From contig CAINOE010000127.1 in NCBI GenBank assembly GCA_903851415.1, forward strand, positions 1-35,013: DNA of 35,013 nucleotides, given 5' to 3'. The translations under genes were made by a program, and so were the position numbers. Position 1 is the first letter of the stretch. Each line of letters begins with the position of its first letter. Of the stretch, positions 22,003 through 30,704 are shown one piece after another. The DNA is from an uncultured Rhodopila sp. Lineage in GTDB: Bacteria; Pseudomonadota; Alphaproteobacteria; Acetobacterales; Acetobacteraceae. Under the pieces are notes generated by a model, which was not told the origin of the DNA, ran no database searches, and saw only the letters and a list, made by a program, of their open reading frames with translations.

Positions 22003-23355
22003 ATGTCGAAACGCAAGGGCCAGCTCAGCCTTGGGGCCTTCCTGTTGTTTACCGGCCACCACGTCGCGGCGTGGCGCCTGCCCTCGGCGTCCGACAGCAC
22101 GACCCTGGAGGATTTCATCCAGTTCGCGAAGCTGGCCGAAGCCGCGAAGTTCGACGCCGTATTCCTGGCCGACGGGGTTGCCACGCGGCTGGACGACCAT
22201 GGCGCGGCGAGCCACAAGGCGCACAACGGCACCTATCCCTTCGAGCCGATCACGCTGCTTTCGGCGCTGGCCGGGCACACGTCGCGGATCGGGCTGGTGG
22301 CGACAGCGTCAACCAGCTTTTCCGATCCGTATAATCTGGCGCGGCAGTTCGCATCGCTGGATCATCTCAGCCGCGGCCGGGCCGGTTGGAATCTGGTCAC
22401 AACCGGCGATACCGGGGCGGCGCATAATTTCAGCCGCGACGCGCTGATTGCGCATGCCGACCGGTACGACCGCGCTGAAGAGTTTGCCGACGTTGTGACC
22501 GGGCTGTGGGACACCTGGGACGACGACGCGTTCATCCGCGACCGGGGGCGGGGACTATATTTTGATCCGGGCAAGGTGCGCCCGCTCGATCATCGCGGCA
22601 GGTACTTCACCGTGCGGGGGCCGTTGAATATCCCCCGTTCGCCGCAGGGTCATCCGGTTGTTGTGCAGGCCGGATCGTCGGAACCCGGCAAGGAACTCGC
22701 GGCCCGCACGGCCGAGGCGATCTTCACCGCGCAGCAGACGCTGGAAGACGCCGTCGGCTTCTATGCCGACGTGAAAGGCCGGCTCTCGAGATACGGCCGA
22801 TCGGCTGACGATCTGAAGATCATGCCGGGCGTTTTCCCGGTGGTGGGCCGGACGGAATCCGAAGCCCGCGAGAAGTTCGAGGCGCTGCAGGCGCTGATCG
22901 ATCCCGTCGTCGGCCTCGGCATGTTGGCAAACCATTCCGGGGGTCTCGATTTCTCGAAATTCCCGCTGGATGGCCCGGTTCCGGAACTGCCCGAAACCGA
23001 TGGCGGGAAAAGCCGCAGGGAACTGCTGATCGCGCTGGCGCGGCGGGAGAATCTGACGATCCGGCAGCTTTACCTGCGGATCGCCGGGGCCCGCGGGCAC
23101 TGGCAGCTCGTCGGCACCCCGGAGCAGATCGTCGACCAACTGGAAGAACGGTTTGTCAATTACGGGGCGGATGGCTTCAATATCATGTCGCCGACGCTGC
23201 CCGGCGGACTGACCGACTTCATCGAGCTGGTGGTGCCCGAACTGCGGCGCCGCGGACTGTTCCGCACCGAATACACAGGCACCACGTTGCGGGACCATCT
23301 GGGCCTGAGGCGTCCCGCGGGCCGTTTCGCGTGTCAGGCCGCGGCGGCGGACTGA
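22003..23355 (+). CDS. FMN-dependent monooxygenase, NtaA/SnaA/DszA family (first copy)
   Basis: 450-residue flavin-dependent oxygenase of the bacterial luciferase superfamily. Family features: GHHVAAWR (18-25), FDAVFLADG, SRIGLVATASTSFSDPYNLARQFASLDHLSRGRA, which is the conserved flavin-barrel region, and VQAGSSEPGKELAARTAEAIF. Such enzymes use reduced FMN supplied by a separate reductase to attack sulfones, sulfonates, nitrilotriacetate or similar compounds. The substrate is not deducible, but the sulfate transporter genes next door suggest organosulfur. Divergent from sbp; second copy follows after 3 bp. No flavin reductase gene is nearby. Ribosome site is weak (GGGG 7 nt upstream). Confidence 0.9.
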   Translation: MSKRKGQLSLGAFLLFTGHHVAAWRLPSASDSTTLEDFIQFAKLAEAAKFDAVFLADGVATRLDDHGAASHKAHNGTYPFEPITLLSALAGHTSRIGLVATASTSFSDPYNLARQFASLDHLSRGRAGWNLVTTGDTGAAHNFSRDALIAHADRYDRAEEFADVVTGLWDTWDDDAFIRDRGRGLYFDPGKVRPLDHRGRYFTVRGPLNIPRSPQGHPVVVQAGSSEPGKELAARTAEAIFTAQQTLEDAVGFYADVKGRLSRYGRSADDLKIMPGVFPVVGRTESEAREKFEALQALIDPVVGLGMLANHSGGLDFSKFPLDGPVPELPETDGGKSRRELLIALARRENLTIRQLYLRIAGARGHWQLVGTPEQIVDQLEERFVNYGADGFNIMSPTLPGGLTDFIELVVPELRRRGLFRTEYTGTTLRDHLGLRRPAGRFACQAAAAD

Positions 23356-23358
23356 ATC

Positions 23359-24729
23359 ATGGCGAAGGAAATCCGCCTGAATGCGTTCCACATGAACGCG
23401 CCCGGCCATTCCTGGCCGGGATTGTGGGCGCACCCGAACGATGCCTCCATCCGGCACGATACGCCGGATTACTGGACGGACCTGGCGAAGACGGCCGAAC
23501 GCGGATTGCTGGACGCAGTTTTCCTGGCGGACGTCATCGGGGTCTATGACGTCTACGGCGGCAGCCCCGATACCGCGATCCGCACCGGTGCCCAGGCGCC
23601 GACTTTGGATCCGTTTCCCGTCGTGCCGCTCATGGCCGCCGTAACGGAAAATATCGGGTTCGGCGTGACGGCGACGCTGACCTACGAGAAGCCCTATCTG
23701 CTGGCCCGGCGCTTTTCCACCCTGGACCACCTGACCAAAGGGCGGATTGCCTGGAACATCGTCACCGGCATTCTGGACAGCGGCGCCAAAGGGGCCGGGC
23801 AGGCCGGGCTGTCCGACCATGACCAGCGCTACGCCGCGGCGGAGGAGTTCCTCGACGTCGTCTACGGACTTTGGGAGGGAAGCTGGGCCGACGACGCGCT
23901 TGTCCGGGATCGCCAGACCCGGACCTATACGCGGCCGGACCGGGTGCGCCGGGTCTCGCATCATGGCGCGCATTACGACCTCGATGCGATCCACCTGGTG
24001 CATCCATCCCCGCAACGGACGCCGTTTCTGTTCCAGGCCGGCGCCTCCTCTGCGGGGCGGGATTTCGCCGGCGGCCACGCGGAGGCGGTGTTCGTCAACG
24101 GCCACACCAAAGCCCTGGTTGCGGACACAGTCCGCGGTATCCGCGCCCGGGCTGTCGCGCACGGGCGGCAGGCGGACGACATCAGGATCTTCCTCGGCGC
24201 AACCATCATCGTCGCCCCGACCGACGCCGAAGCCGCCGATCGGCATGCCGAATACCAGCGCTGGGTGGATGACGAAGGATCGCTGGCGCTGCTGTCCGGT
24301 TGGTCCGGCATCGATTTGTCTCGTTACGGTCTGGACGACCCCATCGAGCATGTCGAGGGCAACGCAATGCGGTCGCTGGTGGAAGCGATCACCATACGCA
24401 GCCCCGAGCGGCGGTGGACCGTTCGCGATCTGGTTCGTTTCGGTCCGGTGGGCGGCCGCGGCGCGTTCATCGCCGGATCCGCCGCGACGGTCGCCGATGA
24501 ACTGCAGTCATGGGTGGAACAGTCCGATGTGGACGGCTTCAACCTGACACGCATCGTCGTGCCGGAGAGCCTGGAGGCGGTGGTCGATCTGCTGGTGCCG
24601 GAACTGCAGACGCGGGGCGTATTCAAGACCGCTTACGCACCGGGACCGTTGCGGCAGAAGATTTTCGGCGATCCGCGCCTGCCGGCGCGGCATCCCGCGG
24701 CGCAGCACCGTTTTGCCGACGCGGCGTAA
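23359..24729 (+). CDS. FMN-dependent monooxygenase, NtaA/SnaA/DszA family (second copy)
   Basis: 456 residues, same family as the preceding gene but clearly diverged. Motifs: LNAFHMNAPGHSWPGLWAHP (about 7-26), LLDAVFLADVIGVYD, GFGVTATLTYEKPYLLARR, STLDHLTKGRIAWNIVTG and FQAGASSAGRDFAGGHAEAVF. This sequence style is nearest to DszA/NtaA-like enzymes. Only 3 bp separate it from the first copy, so the two are co-transcribed and may act on different substrates or in sequence. Followed by a binding-protein gene 15 bp later. Confidence 0.9.
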   Translation: MAKEIRLNAFHMNAPGHSWPGLWAHPNDASIRHDTPDYWTDLAKTAERGLLDAVFLADVIGVYDVYGGSPDTAIRTGAQAPTLDPFPVVPLMAAVTENIGFGVTATLTYEKPYLLARRFSTLDHLTKGRIAWNIVTGILDSGAKGAGQAGLSDHDQRYAAAEEFLDVVYGLWEGSWADDALVRDRQTRTYTRPDRVRRVSHHGAHYDLDAIHLVHPSPQRTPFLFQAGASSAGRDFAGGHAEAVFVNGHTKALVADTVRGIRARAVAHGRQADDIRIFLGATIIVAPTDAEAADRHAEYQRWVDDEGSLALLSGWSGIDLSRYGLDDPIEHVEGNAMRSLVEAITIRSPERRWTVRDLVRFGPVGGRGAFIAGSAATVADELQSWVEQSDVDGFNLTRIVVPESLEAVVDLLVPELQTRGVFKTAYAPGPLRQKIFGDPRLPARHPAAQHRFADAA

Positions 24730-24744
24730 AATCAGGGAGCAGAC

Positions 24745-25845
24745 ATGATGAAACAAAATCTAAGCCGTCGCGGGTTGCTGCGTGCGGGGGCGTTTGCATC
24801 CATCCTGCCCGCTGGTTTCGGGGCTTCGCGGGTTTTCGCCAGTCCGGCGAGGCCGGCGTTGACGGATCTGCCGATCTGCCATGGCGGCGGCGGCGGAAAT
24901 TATACATTGGCGGCTGATACCGTTCCGGCGACGGGTTCTTCCGGCAAGAAGATCCGTTTCACCTGGAACCAGACGGCATTGTGCACCTCCGCGGTTCCGG
25001 TCGCGGTGGAGAACGGCATTTTCGAAAAGCACGGCCTGGACGTCGAACTCGTCAATTTCGGCGGTTCGACCGACCAGTTGCTGGAGGCCATCGGCAGCGG
25101 CAAGGCCGACGCGGGAATCGGCATGATTCTGCGCTGGCTGAAGCCTTTGGAACAGGGCTTCGACGTCAAGCTGGTCGCGGGCGTGCATGGCGGATGCTCA
25201 TACCTGGTGGCATCGCGCGAGGCTGGCATTACCGACATTCCCAGCCTGCGCGGCAAGACCATCGGCGTGGCCGACTTCGCCGCGCCGGACAAGAACCTTT
25301 ATTCCATCATTCTGCAGAACCATGGCCTCGACCCGGAAAAGGATGTCGAGTGGAAGCAATATCCGCAGGAACTGATGGCGATGGCCGTGGATAAGGGCGA
25401 GATCCAGGCTTATGTCGCGGGCGATCCGAACGTCTACTATCAGGTCAAGAACAGCAACGGGAAGCTGTTCCGCGTGGCGTCCAACGCAACCAATGAGTTC
25501 GCCGAACGCACGTGCTGCGTTCTCGGTATTCGCGGCAGCCTGCTGCGCGACGATCCGCAGGCCGCGCTCGCGGTGACCCGGGCGGTGCTGGAAGCGTCAC
25601 AGATCGTCAACCGGGATCCGCGCCGCGCGGTCGAAGTGTCCAGCCATTACGCACCGAAGAGCGCCAGCGTCGATGATCTGACGGAGATGCTGAAGAGCTA
25701 TCCGTACGGCGAGCAACCCATCGGCACGGAGTTTCAGCGGCAGGTGCTGCTGTATGCGAAGGAACTGAAGCGGGCCAATGTCCTCAAGCCCGGCACCGAT
25801 CCTGAACGTTACGTCAATCGGATCACGGCCAACCTGTTGGGTTGA
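24745..25845 (+). CDS. ABC transporter substrate-binding protein, NMT1/SsuA-like
   Basis: 366 residues. The N-terminus SRRGLLRAGAFASILPAGFG is a twin-arginine-like signal. The mature part has the NMT1/THI5 fold seen in sulfonate, taurine and nitrate receptors: VAVENGIFEKHGLDVELVN, STDQLLEAIGSGKADAG, IPSLRGKTIGV and a C-terminal lobe. The ligand is unknown; an aliphatic sulfonate or another sulfur compound would fit the two monooxygenase genes directly upstream. No permease or ATPase gene accompanies it, so it is an orphan receptor here. ATG 24745 has GGGAG 5 nt upstream; ATG 24748 is nearly as good. Confidence 0.88.
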   Translation: MMKQNLSRRGLLRAGAFASILPAGFGASRVFASPARPALTDLPICHGGGGGNYTLAADTVPATGSSGKKIRFTWNQTALCTSAVPVAVENGIFEKHGLDVELVNFGGSTDQLLEAIGSGKADAGIGMILRWLKPLEQGFDVKLVAGVHGGCSYLVASREAGITDIPSLRGKTIGVADFAAPDKNLYSIILQNHGLDPEKDVEWKQYPQELMAMAVDKGEIQAYVAGDPNVYYQVKNSNGKLFRVASNATNEFAERTCCVLGIRGSLLRDDPQAALAVTRAVLEASQIVNRDPRRAVEVSSHYAPKSASVDDLTEMLKSYPYGEQPIGTEFQRQVLLYAKELKRANVLKPGTDPERYVNRITANLLG

Positions 25846-25930
25846 CCCCCGGCACCCCGGCGCCTGGCGTCACGTCCCTTCAACCACGAGCGGACATGGT
25901 CTAGCCTGAACCCCTCTCGGGAAAGGGCTG

Positions 25931-27277
25931 ATGATGAGCGATCTTCTGGTGGCTGCCGATCGGCGGCACATGATCCACCCGCTGCATTCCGCCGGGGATC
26001 ACGCCAGCCCGAAGCTCTTCGTCTCGGCGCACGGCAGCATCCTGCGCACCGCGGACGGACGGGAGTATATCGACGGCCTTTCCGGGCTGTGGAATGTCAA
26101 TATCGGCCATGGCCGCAAGGAGCTCGCCGCCGCCGCCGCGTCCCAGATCGAGACCCTGGACTATGCATCCGCCTATGCCGGGTTCAGCAACGGACCGGCG
26201 ATCCGGCTGGCGGAGAAGCTCGTCAGTCTCGCCTATGAAAACATGTCCGGCGTCTACTTCACCACCGGCGGGGCGGAATCCAACGAAAGCGCTTTCAAGT
26301 TCGCGCGCTACTACTGGAAGCGGCTGGGCAGGCCGGACAAGGTGAAGTTCATCTCCCGGCGCTACGGCTACCATGGCGTCACCATGGCGGCGATGAGCGC
26401 CACCAGCCTGCCGGGCTATCAGAAGATGTTCGGCCCGATGGTGCCGGAGTTCCGTCAGGTCGCGCCGCCCTATCCGTATCGCTGGCCGGGCAACGGCGAT
26501 GCCGGAATCGAAGCGGCGGACGCGGTGGAGGAAGCAATCCTCGCCGAGGGCGCCGATACGGTGGCGGCTGTCATCGCGGAGCCGATCATGGGGTCGGGAG
26601 GGGTGATTGTCCCGCCGGCAAGCTACTGGCCCCGGCTGCGGCGGATCTGCGATCGTCTTGGCGTGCTGCTGATCGCCGATGAGGTCATCACCGGCTTCGG
26701 CCGCACCGGTCAATGGTTCGGGCTGGGCCACTGGGGCGTGCAGCCGGACCTGATGTCCTTTGCCAAAGGCGTCACCAGCGGATACCTGCCGCTGGGCGGT
26801 GTCATCGTCTCCAAGGCCATCCACGATGTCGTCCTGGATGCTCCGGCGGACGAGAAGTTCATGCACGCCGCTACTTATTCCGGCCATCCGGTGTGCTGCG
26901 CCGTGGCGCTGGCGAACATCGGCATCCTGGAAAGCGAAGGCCTGATCGAGCGCGCCCGGGTGCAGGGCGACCGTTTCCGCGCCGCGCTGGAGACGCTGTC
27001 GGCGTTGCCCGCAGTGGGAGAGGTGCGCGGCATCGGGATGCTCGCCGGCATAGAACTGGTGGAGGACAAGGCGAGCCGGGCACCGGCGAAAGGTCTTGGC
27101 GCCCGGGTAGTGGAGCAGGCTGCCGAACGCGGGCTGCTGTTCCGTTTGCGAGGCGCGGCGGACGGGCCGCCGGCGAGCGGCGACACGCTGTGCTTTGCTC
27201 CGCCGCTGAGCACGCCGGAGGCGACCCTGGAGCGCATCGTGCAGATCGCCGGCGACTCGATCCAGGCGGCGATGTAG
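25931..27277 (+). CDS. Class III PLP-dependent aminotransferase
   Basis: 448 residues, fold type I, subgroup II. Motifs: GREYIDGLSGLWNVNIGHG (start of the large domain), TTGGAESNESAFKFARYY (PLP phosphate), YHGVTMAAMSAT, LLIADEVITGFGRTG with the cofactor Asp, and Lys279 in SFAKGVTSGYLPLGG, which forms the Schiff base. The sequence is of the omega-amino acid:pyruvate type (beta-alanine, putrescine or taurine-like amines); the donor is not certain. Placement after a sulfonate-like receptor allows a taurine role, but that is inference. Two ATGs in a row (25931, 25934) follow a GGGAAAGGG. Downstream is ggt. Confidence 0.92.
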   Translation: MMSDLLVAADRRHMIHPLHSAGDHASPKLFVSAHGSILRTADGREYIDGLSGLWNVNIGHGRKELAAAAASQIETLDYASAYAGFSNGPAIRLAEKLVSLAYENMSGVYFTTGGAESNESAFKFARYYWKRLGRPDKVKFISRRYGYHGVTMAAMSATSLPGYQKMFGPMVPEFRQVAPPYPYRWPGNGDAGIEAADAVEEAILAEGADTVAAVIAEPIMGSGGVIVPPASYWPRLRRICDRLGVLLIADEVITGFGRTGQWFGLGHWGVQPDLMSFAKGVTSGYLPLGGVIVSKAIHDVVLDAPADEKFMHAATYSGHPVCCAVALANIGILESEGLIERARVQGDRFRAALETLSALPAVGEVRGIGMLAGIELVEDKASRAPAKGLGARVVEQAAERGLLFRLRGAADGPPASGDTLCFAPPLSTPEATLERIVQIAGDSIQAAM

Positions 27278-27331
27278 TTGCCCGCCTTGTTCGTCGTGGC
27301 TCCGCCAGTCCGGACGGCGCGCCGCTTCCTC

Positions 27332-27409
27332 ATGCCGACCCGGGTCGGCATCCAGGCCGTCTGCCGACGCCAGGCAAGGCGTGGATGGCGGGCCTTCGCC
27401 CGCCATGAC
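27332..27409. repeat. Dispersed palindromic element, 'PTRVGI' type
   Basis: Contains a perfect 20-bp palindrome ATGCCGACCCGGGTCGGCAT (27332-27351), an imperfect GACGCC/GGCGTG pair, and ATGGCGGGC-CTTC-GCCCGCCAT (27385-27406). One frame reads MPTRVGI and the other GWRAFARHDGG, a signature I recognise from many alphaproteobacterial intergenic repeats. Different family from the 8799/13138 elements. It lies between the aminotransferase gene and the signal peptide of ggt. Confidence 0.85.
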
Positions 27410-29155
27410 GGCGGGAGCGCCGAGCCCATCGGCCGATTCCGGCGCGGGTCGATACCAGGCGTCCGCTCATATGCGGCTTGCTTCGCCGCATTGCTGGCAA
27501 TCGCCGCGCTGCCCGCGCGTGCCGCATCGCTGCCGCCCGCGGAATCCACCACCGGCCTCGTCGTTTCCGCGCAACGCCTCGCGGCGGAAGCCGGCGTCGA
27601 AATTCTCCGCCGCGGCGGCAACGCAATCGATGCCGCCGTTGCGGTGGGCTATGCCGAGGCGGTGGTCAACCCATGCTGCGGCAATATCGGCGGCGGCGGG
27701 TTTCTCGCCGCGCACCTCGCGGACGGCCGCGAGATCGTCGTCAACTTCCGGGAAACAGCGCCCGCCGCCGCCAGCCGGGACATGTATCTCGGCCCGGACA
27801 ACGAGCCGGTGCACGACGCCAGCCGGTTCGGCTGGAAAGCCGTCGCGGTGCCCGGCTCGGTGCTGGGCCTCGACACCGCCCTGACACAATACGGCACCCT
27901 GCCGCGCGAGACGGTCATGGCGCCCGCCATCCGCCTGGCCCGGGACGGGTTCGTGCTGACCGTTGCCGACGCGGACGTGCTGCGCTTCGGCGCCCCGCTG
28001 CTGCGCCGGAACCCCGAGGCGGCGGCGATCTTCCTGCACGCCGGCGGGACCCCGGTTGGCGCGGGCGAGATGCTGCGGCAGCCCGCCCTGGCGGCGACCC
28101 TGCAGGCCCTCGCAGACCAGGGACCTGACGCGTTCTACGCCGGCGCGATCCCTCATGCGGTGGAGCAGGCCGCGCGCGACGGCGGCGGGATCATCACCGC
28201 GGCCGATTTCGCCGCCTACCGGATCGCCGAGACCGAGCCGCTGCGGTGCACCTATCGCGGCAGGGTCATCCTGTCGGTCCCGCCGCCGTCCTCGGGCGGA
28301 ACGGCACTGTGCGAGACCTTGAACGTTCTGGAAGCCTATGATCTGCACGGGATTGGCTTCCACGCGGCCGAGGCCGTGCACCTGATGACCGAGGCCCTCC
28401 GGTTGGCGTTCTTCGACCGCGCGACTTATCTCGGCGATCCGGACTTCGTCTCGATGCCGCTGGAGCGCCTGCTGTCGAAGGACTACGCGGCGCGTCTGCG
28501 CGGGCAAATCAGCGACCGGGCGACTGCGTCCGCGAGCCTCGGCCCGGCCATAGCACCGCCGGTCGAGAAGCCGGAGACGACGCATTATTCGGTGCTCGAT
28601 CGGCTCGGCAACGCGGTGTCCGTCACCACCACGATAAACGGGGCGTTCGGCGCCGGCGTGGTGGCGCCCGGCACCGGCTTTTTGCTGAACGATGAGATGG
28701 ACGACTTCACGGTCAAGCCGGCTGTCGCGAACCAGTTCGGACTCTTGCAAGGCGAAGGCAATGCGATCGCGCCCGGGAAGCGGCCGTTGTCCTCGATGGC
28801 GCCGACGATCGTCCTGAGGGACGGGGCGGTGGAGATGGTCGCCGGTTCGCCCGGGGGACCGCGGATCATCACCGCGACGCTGGAGGCGATGCTGAACGTT
28901 ATCGACTACGGGATGAATGCGCAGGAGGCGGTGGATGCGCCCCGGCTGCACCATCAATGGGAGCCGGATGTGCTGTATGCCGAACGGTTCGCGCTGTCGC
29001 CGGACACCGAGGCCCGGCTCCGGCGCATGGGATACCGGATCGAGGAGCAGCGGGCCTGGGGCGCGGTGGCGCTGATCGCGGCGGGGGCGCCGAAGGGCGA
29101 GTATTTCGGGGCGAGCGATCCGCGCCGCGCGTCGGGGGCGGCTTTGGCGCCGTAA
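27332..29155 (+). CDS. ggt: Gamma-glutamyltransferase (5' end uncertain or damaged)
   Basis: Periplasmic N-terminal nucleophile hydrolase that removes the gamma-glutamyl group from glutathione and similar compounds. The body is complete: GGNAIDAAVAVGYAEAVV, ETAPAAASRDMY, the autocleavage site and nucleophile Thr in ETTHYSV (codon 28580), LNDEMDDFT, RPLSSMAPTIV and GSPGGPRIIT. The start is a problem. The only in-frame ATG upstream (27332) lies in a dispersed palindrome, which would put about 47 odd residues before the signal peptide CFAALLAIAALPARAA. ATG 27471 lies right at the signal peptide but in the wrong frame; one extra base after 27481 would give MRLAFAALLAIAALPARAA. No terminator separates it from the aminotransferase gene. 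Confidence 0.88.
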   Translation: MPTRVGIQAVCRRQARRGWRAFARHDGGSAEPIGRFRRGSIPGVRSYAACFAALLAIAALPARAASLPPAESTTGLVVSAQRLAAEAGVEILRRGGNAIDAAVAVGYAEAVVNPCCGNIGGGGFLAAHLADGREIVVNFRETAPAAASRDMYLGPDNEPVHDASRFGWKAVAVPGSVLGLDTALTQYGTLPRETVMAPAIRLARDGFVLTVADADVLRFGAPLLRRNPEAAAIFLHAGGTPVGAGEMLRQPALAATLQALADQGPDAFYAGAIPHAVEQAARDGGGIITAADFAAYRIAETEPLRCTYRGRVILSVPPPSSGGTALCETLNVLEAYDLHGIGFHAAEAVHLMTEALRLAFFDRATYLGDPDFVSMPLERLLSKDYAARLRGQISDRATASASLGPAIAPPVEKPETTHYSVLDRLGNAVSVTTTINGAFGAGVVAPGTGFLLNDEMDDFTVKPAVANQFGLLQGEGNAIAPGKRPLSSMAPTIVLRDGAVEMVAGSPGGPRIITATLEAMLNVIDYGMNAQEAVDAPRLHHQWEPDVLYAERFALSPDTEARLRRMGYRIEEQRAWGAVALIAAGAPKGEYFGASDPRRASGAALAP

Positions 29156-29199
29156 CAGGATGGGCTCCGGGCCGGCGCGCGACTTGCGTCTTGGTTTTT

Positions 29200-29245
29200 G
29201 GTTGCGTTCCTATGCAACCTGTAGTAGTAGGAACAAAGCACGAAC
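29200..29245. promoter_or_regulatory. Interlocked dyads and a LexA-like direct repeat
   Basis: GGTTGC (29200-29205) pairs with GCAACC (29214-29219). Lying in that loop, GTTCCTA (29206-29212) pairs with TAGGAAC (29228-29234) further on, so the pairings interlock as in an H-type pseudoknot. The last arm also starts GAAC-AAAGCAC-GAAC (29231-29245), the reverse complement of the GTTC-N7-GTTC box bound by alphaproteobacterial LexA. It sits in the 260-bp gap before the glycosyltransferase gene. The LexA match is of a length expected about once per window by chance. Confidence 0.35.
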
Positions 29246-29415
29246 TTCTCTGGCCGAGCACCTGATGACCGTCGCTTCCTCCGCTATCCGAACCGCGCTC
29301 GGCCAGCCCGTGCGGCGGCGCAATCCCGGGCTTCGCCGGGCGCCGCGCGCGACAGGCGACACGTTCCTGCCAGGCTTCCACGACGAACAGAGCATTAAGG
29401 GCAATCCATCAACTC

Positions 29416-30366
29416 ATGACGATTCTTCCCATCAAACCGGTTGACGCGCCGCTTTACGTCGTCACGCCGATCATCAATCCGTCGCGGTATCGCTCGAGGT
29501 ACGCGTTGTACCGGGACTTCGAGACCTACATCACCGACGCCGGCGCCATCCTCTACACGGTCGAAGGCGCTTTCGGGGACCGCGATTTCGAGATTACCAG
29601 CCACCACAATTCCAACCACATCCAGGTGCGGACCAACCACGAGGTCTGGCACAAGGAAAACCTGATCAATATCGGCGTTTCCCGTCTGCCGTCCGACTGG
29701 AAATACATGGCCTGGATCGACGCGGACGTGCAGTTCGCGCGCGCCGATATCGTTGAAGAAACCATCCACCAGCTTCAGCATTTCAGCGTTGTGCAGATGT
29801 TCGCGCACGCCACCGACCTCGGCCCGCACTACGAGCCGCTCGGATCGTTCGAAGGCTTTGTCGCGCAGTGGATGCGCAACGCGGGCAACATGCCGGATAC
29901 TGCCGGCGCCTACGGGGTATGGCACCCGGGCTACGCCTGGGCCTGCCGCCGCGACGCCTGGGACCATCTCGGCGGGCTGATCGACTTCGGCATCGTCGGT
30001 TCCGCCGACAGCTACATGGCGCATGGCCTGATTGGCGAGATGGCGCGAAGCCTCAGCCCGGAGATCATCCGCGAATGCCCGACCTATGCCGCCTGGTGCT
30101 TCGAGTGGGAGGCGCGGGCCGAAGCTTACATCAAGCGCAATGTCGGCTTCGTCGACGGCCTGCTGCTGCATTACTTCCACGGATCGAAGAGCAAGCGCGG
30201 CTATAACAATCGCACCGAAATTCTGTGGCAGAACCGGTTTGATCCGGCGACGGACATCAAACGCGACTGGCAGGGCGTCTGGCAACTGGCCGATCGCAAA
30301 ATCGCCCTCCGCGATCGGCTTCGCGCTTATTTCCGCAGCCGGGATGAGGATAATACCGCGATCTGA
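29416..30366 (+). CDS. Glycosyltransferase-like protein (GT-A fold, phage-associated type)
   Basis: 316 residues. The N-terminus YVVTPIINPSRYRSRYALYR, then EVWHKENLINIGVSRLP and MAWIDADVQFAR with a D-x-D motif (102-104), is the pattern of a GT-A nucleotide-sugar transferase; a later GYAWACRRDAWDHLGGLIDF and HYFHGSK complete the core. I associate this exact pattern with proteins encoded in tailed-phage genomes and in environmental viral sequences, from memory only. No signal peptide, no sugar-synthesis genes around it. The ribosome site is poor (AGGG 15 nt upstream). It is flanked on both sides by gene-free DNA with dyads, which suggests an acquired single gene. Confidence 0.7.
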   Translation: MTILPIKPVDAPLYVVTPIINPSRYRSRYALYRDFETYITDAGAILYTVEGAFGDRDFEITSHHNSNHIQVRTNHEVWHKENLINIGVSRLPSDWKYMAWIDADVQFARADIVEETIHQLQHFSVVQMFAHATDLGPHYEPLGSFEGFVAQWMRNAGNMPDTAGAYGVWHPGYAWACRRDAWDHLGGLIDFGIVGSADSYMAHGLIGEMARSLSPEIIRECPTYAAWCFEWEARAEAYIKRNVGFVDGLLLHYFHGSKSKRGYNNRTEILWQNRFDPATDIKRDWQGVWQLADRKIALRDRLRAYFRSRDEDNTAI

Positions 30367-30390
30367 GGTGCCGGGCAAACCGGGGATCAA

Positions 30391-30439
30391 ACGGAAATCG
30401 ATGCGCCTTGGACGAAACATCGTGGCGCATCGGTTTCGT
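30391..30439. repeat. Long imperfect inverted repeat after the glycosyltransferase gene
   Basis: CGATGCGCC (30399-30407) and GGCGCATCG (30424-30432) pair perfectly; a T-G wobble and AAA/TTT plus G-C extend the stem to 14 bp, and with one bulge to 16, around a 16-nt loop. It begins 25 bp after the stop codon, without a T-tract. Confidence 0.7.
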
Positions 30440-30704
30440 ATGATACCAGTCCGTCAAAGAACCGGTTGTTGCAGGACCTGGTATCGGGGCAACCGGCGCC
30501 GCCGGTGCTGGTTGAGCCTCCGCTTTTTGCGCAGAGGTCACGGAGGTTTCGAGATCGACGAGAAGATCGGGCGGCTTCGGCAGGGGACACCGGCGTTCAG
30601 AGCGGCGTCCTCTGCGCTTAAAGCGGTAGCACGACCAGACACCGGACCAGCGAACCGCCCGCTGGCCCGGGTCCGCCATCCTCCCGAGGCATATGCTGGC
30701 AGAG

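Noticed and set aside
29263..29444. Small frame starting ATG 29263 and overlapping the glycosyltransferase start
   Set aside because: No ribosome binding site, no hydrophobic or conserved pattern, and it covers a GC-rich hairpin; likely chance.
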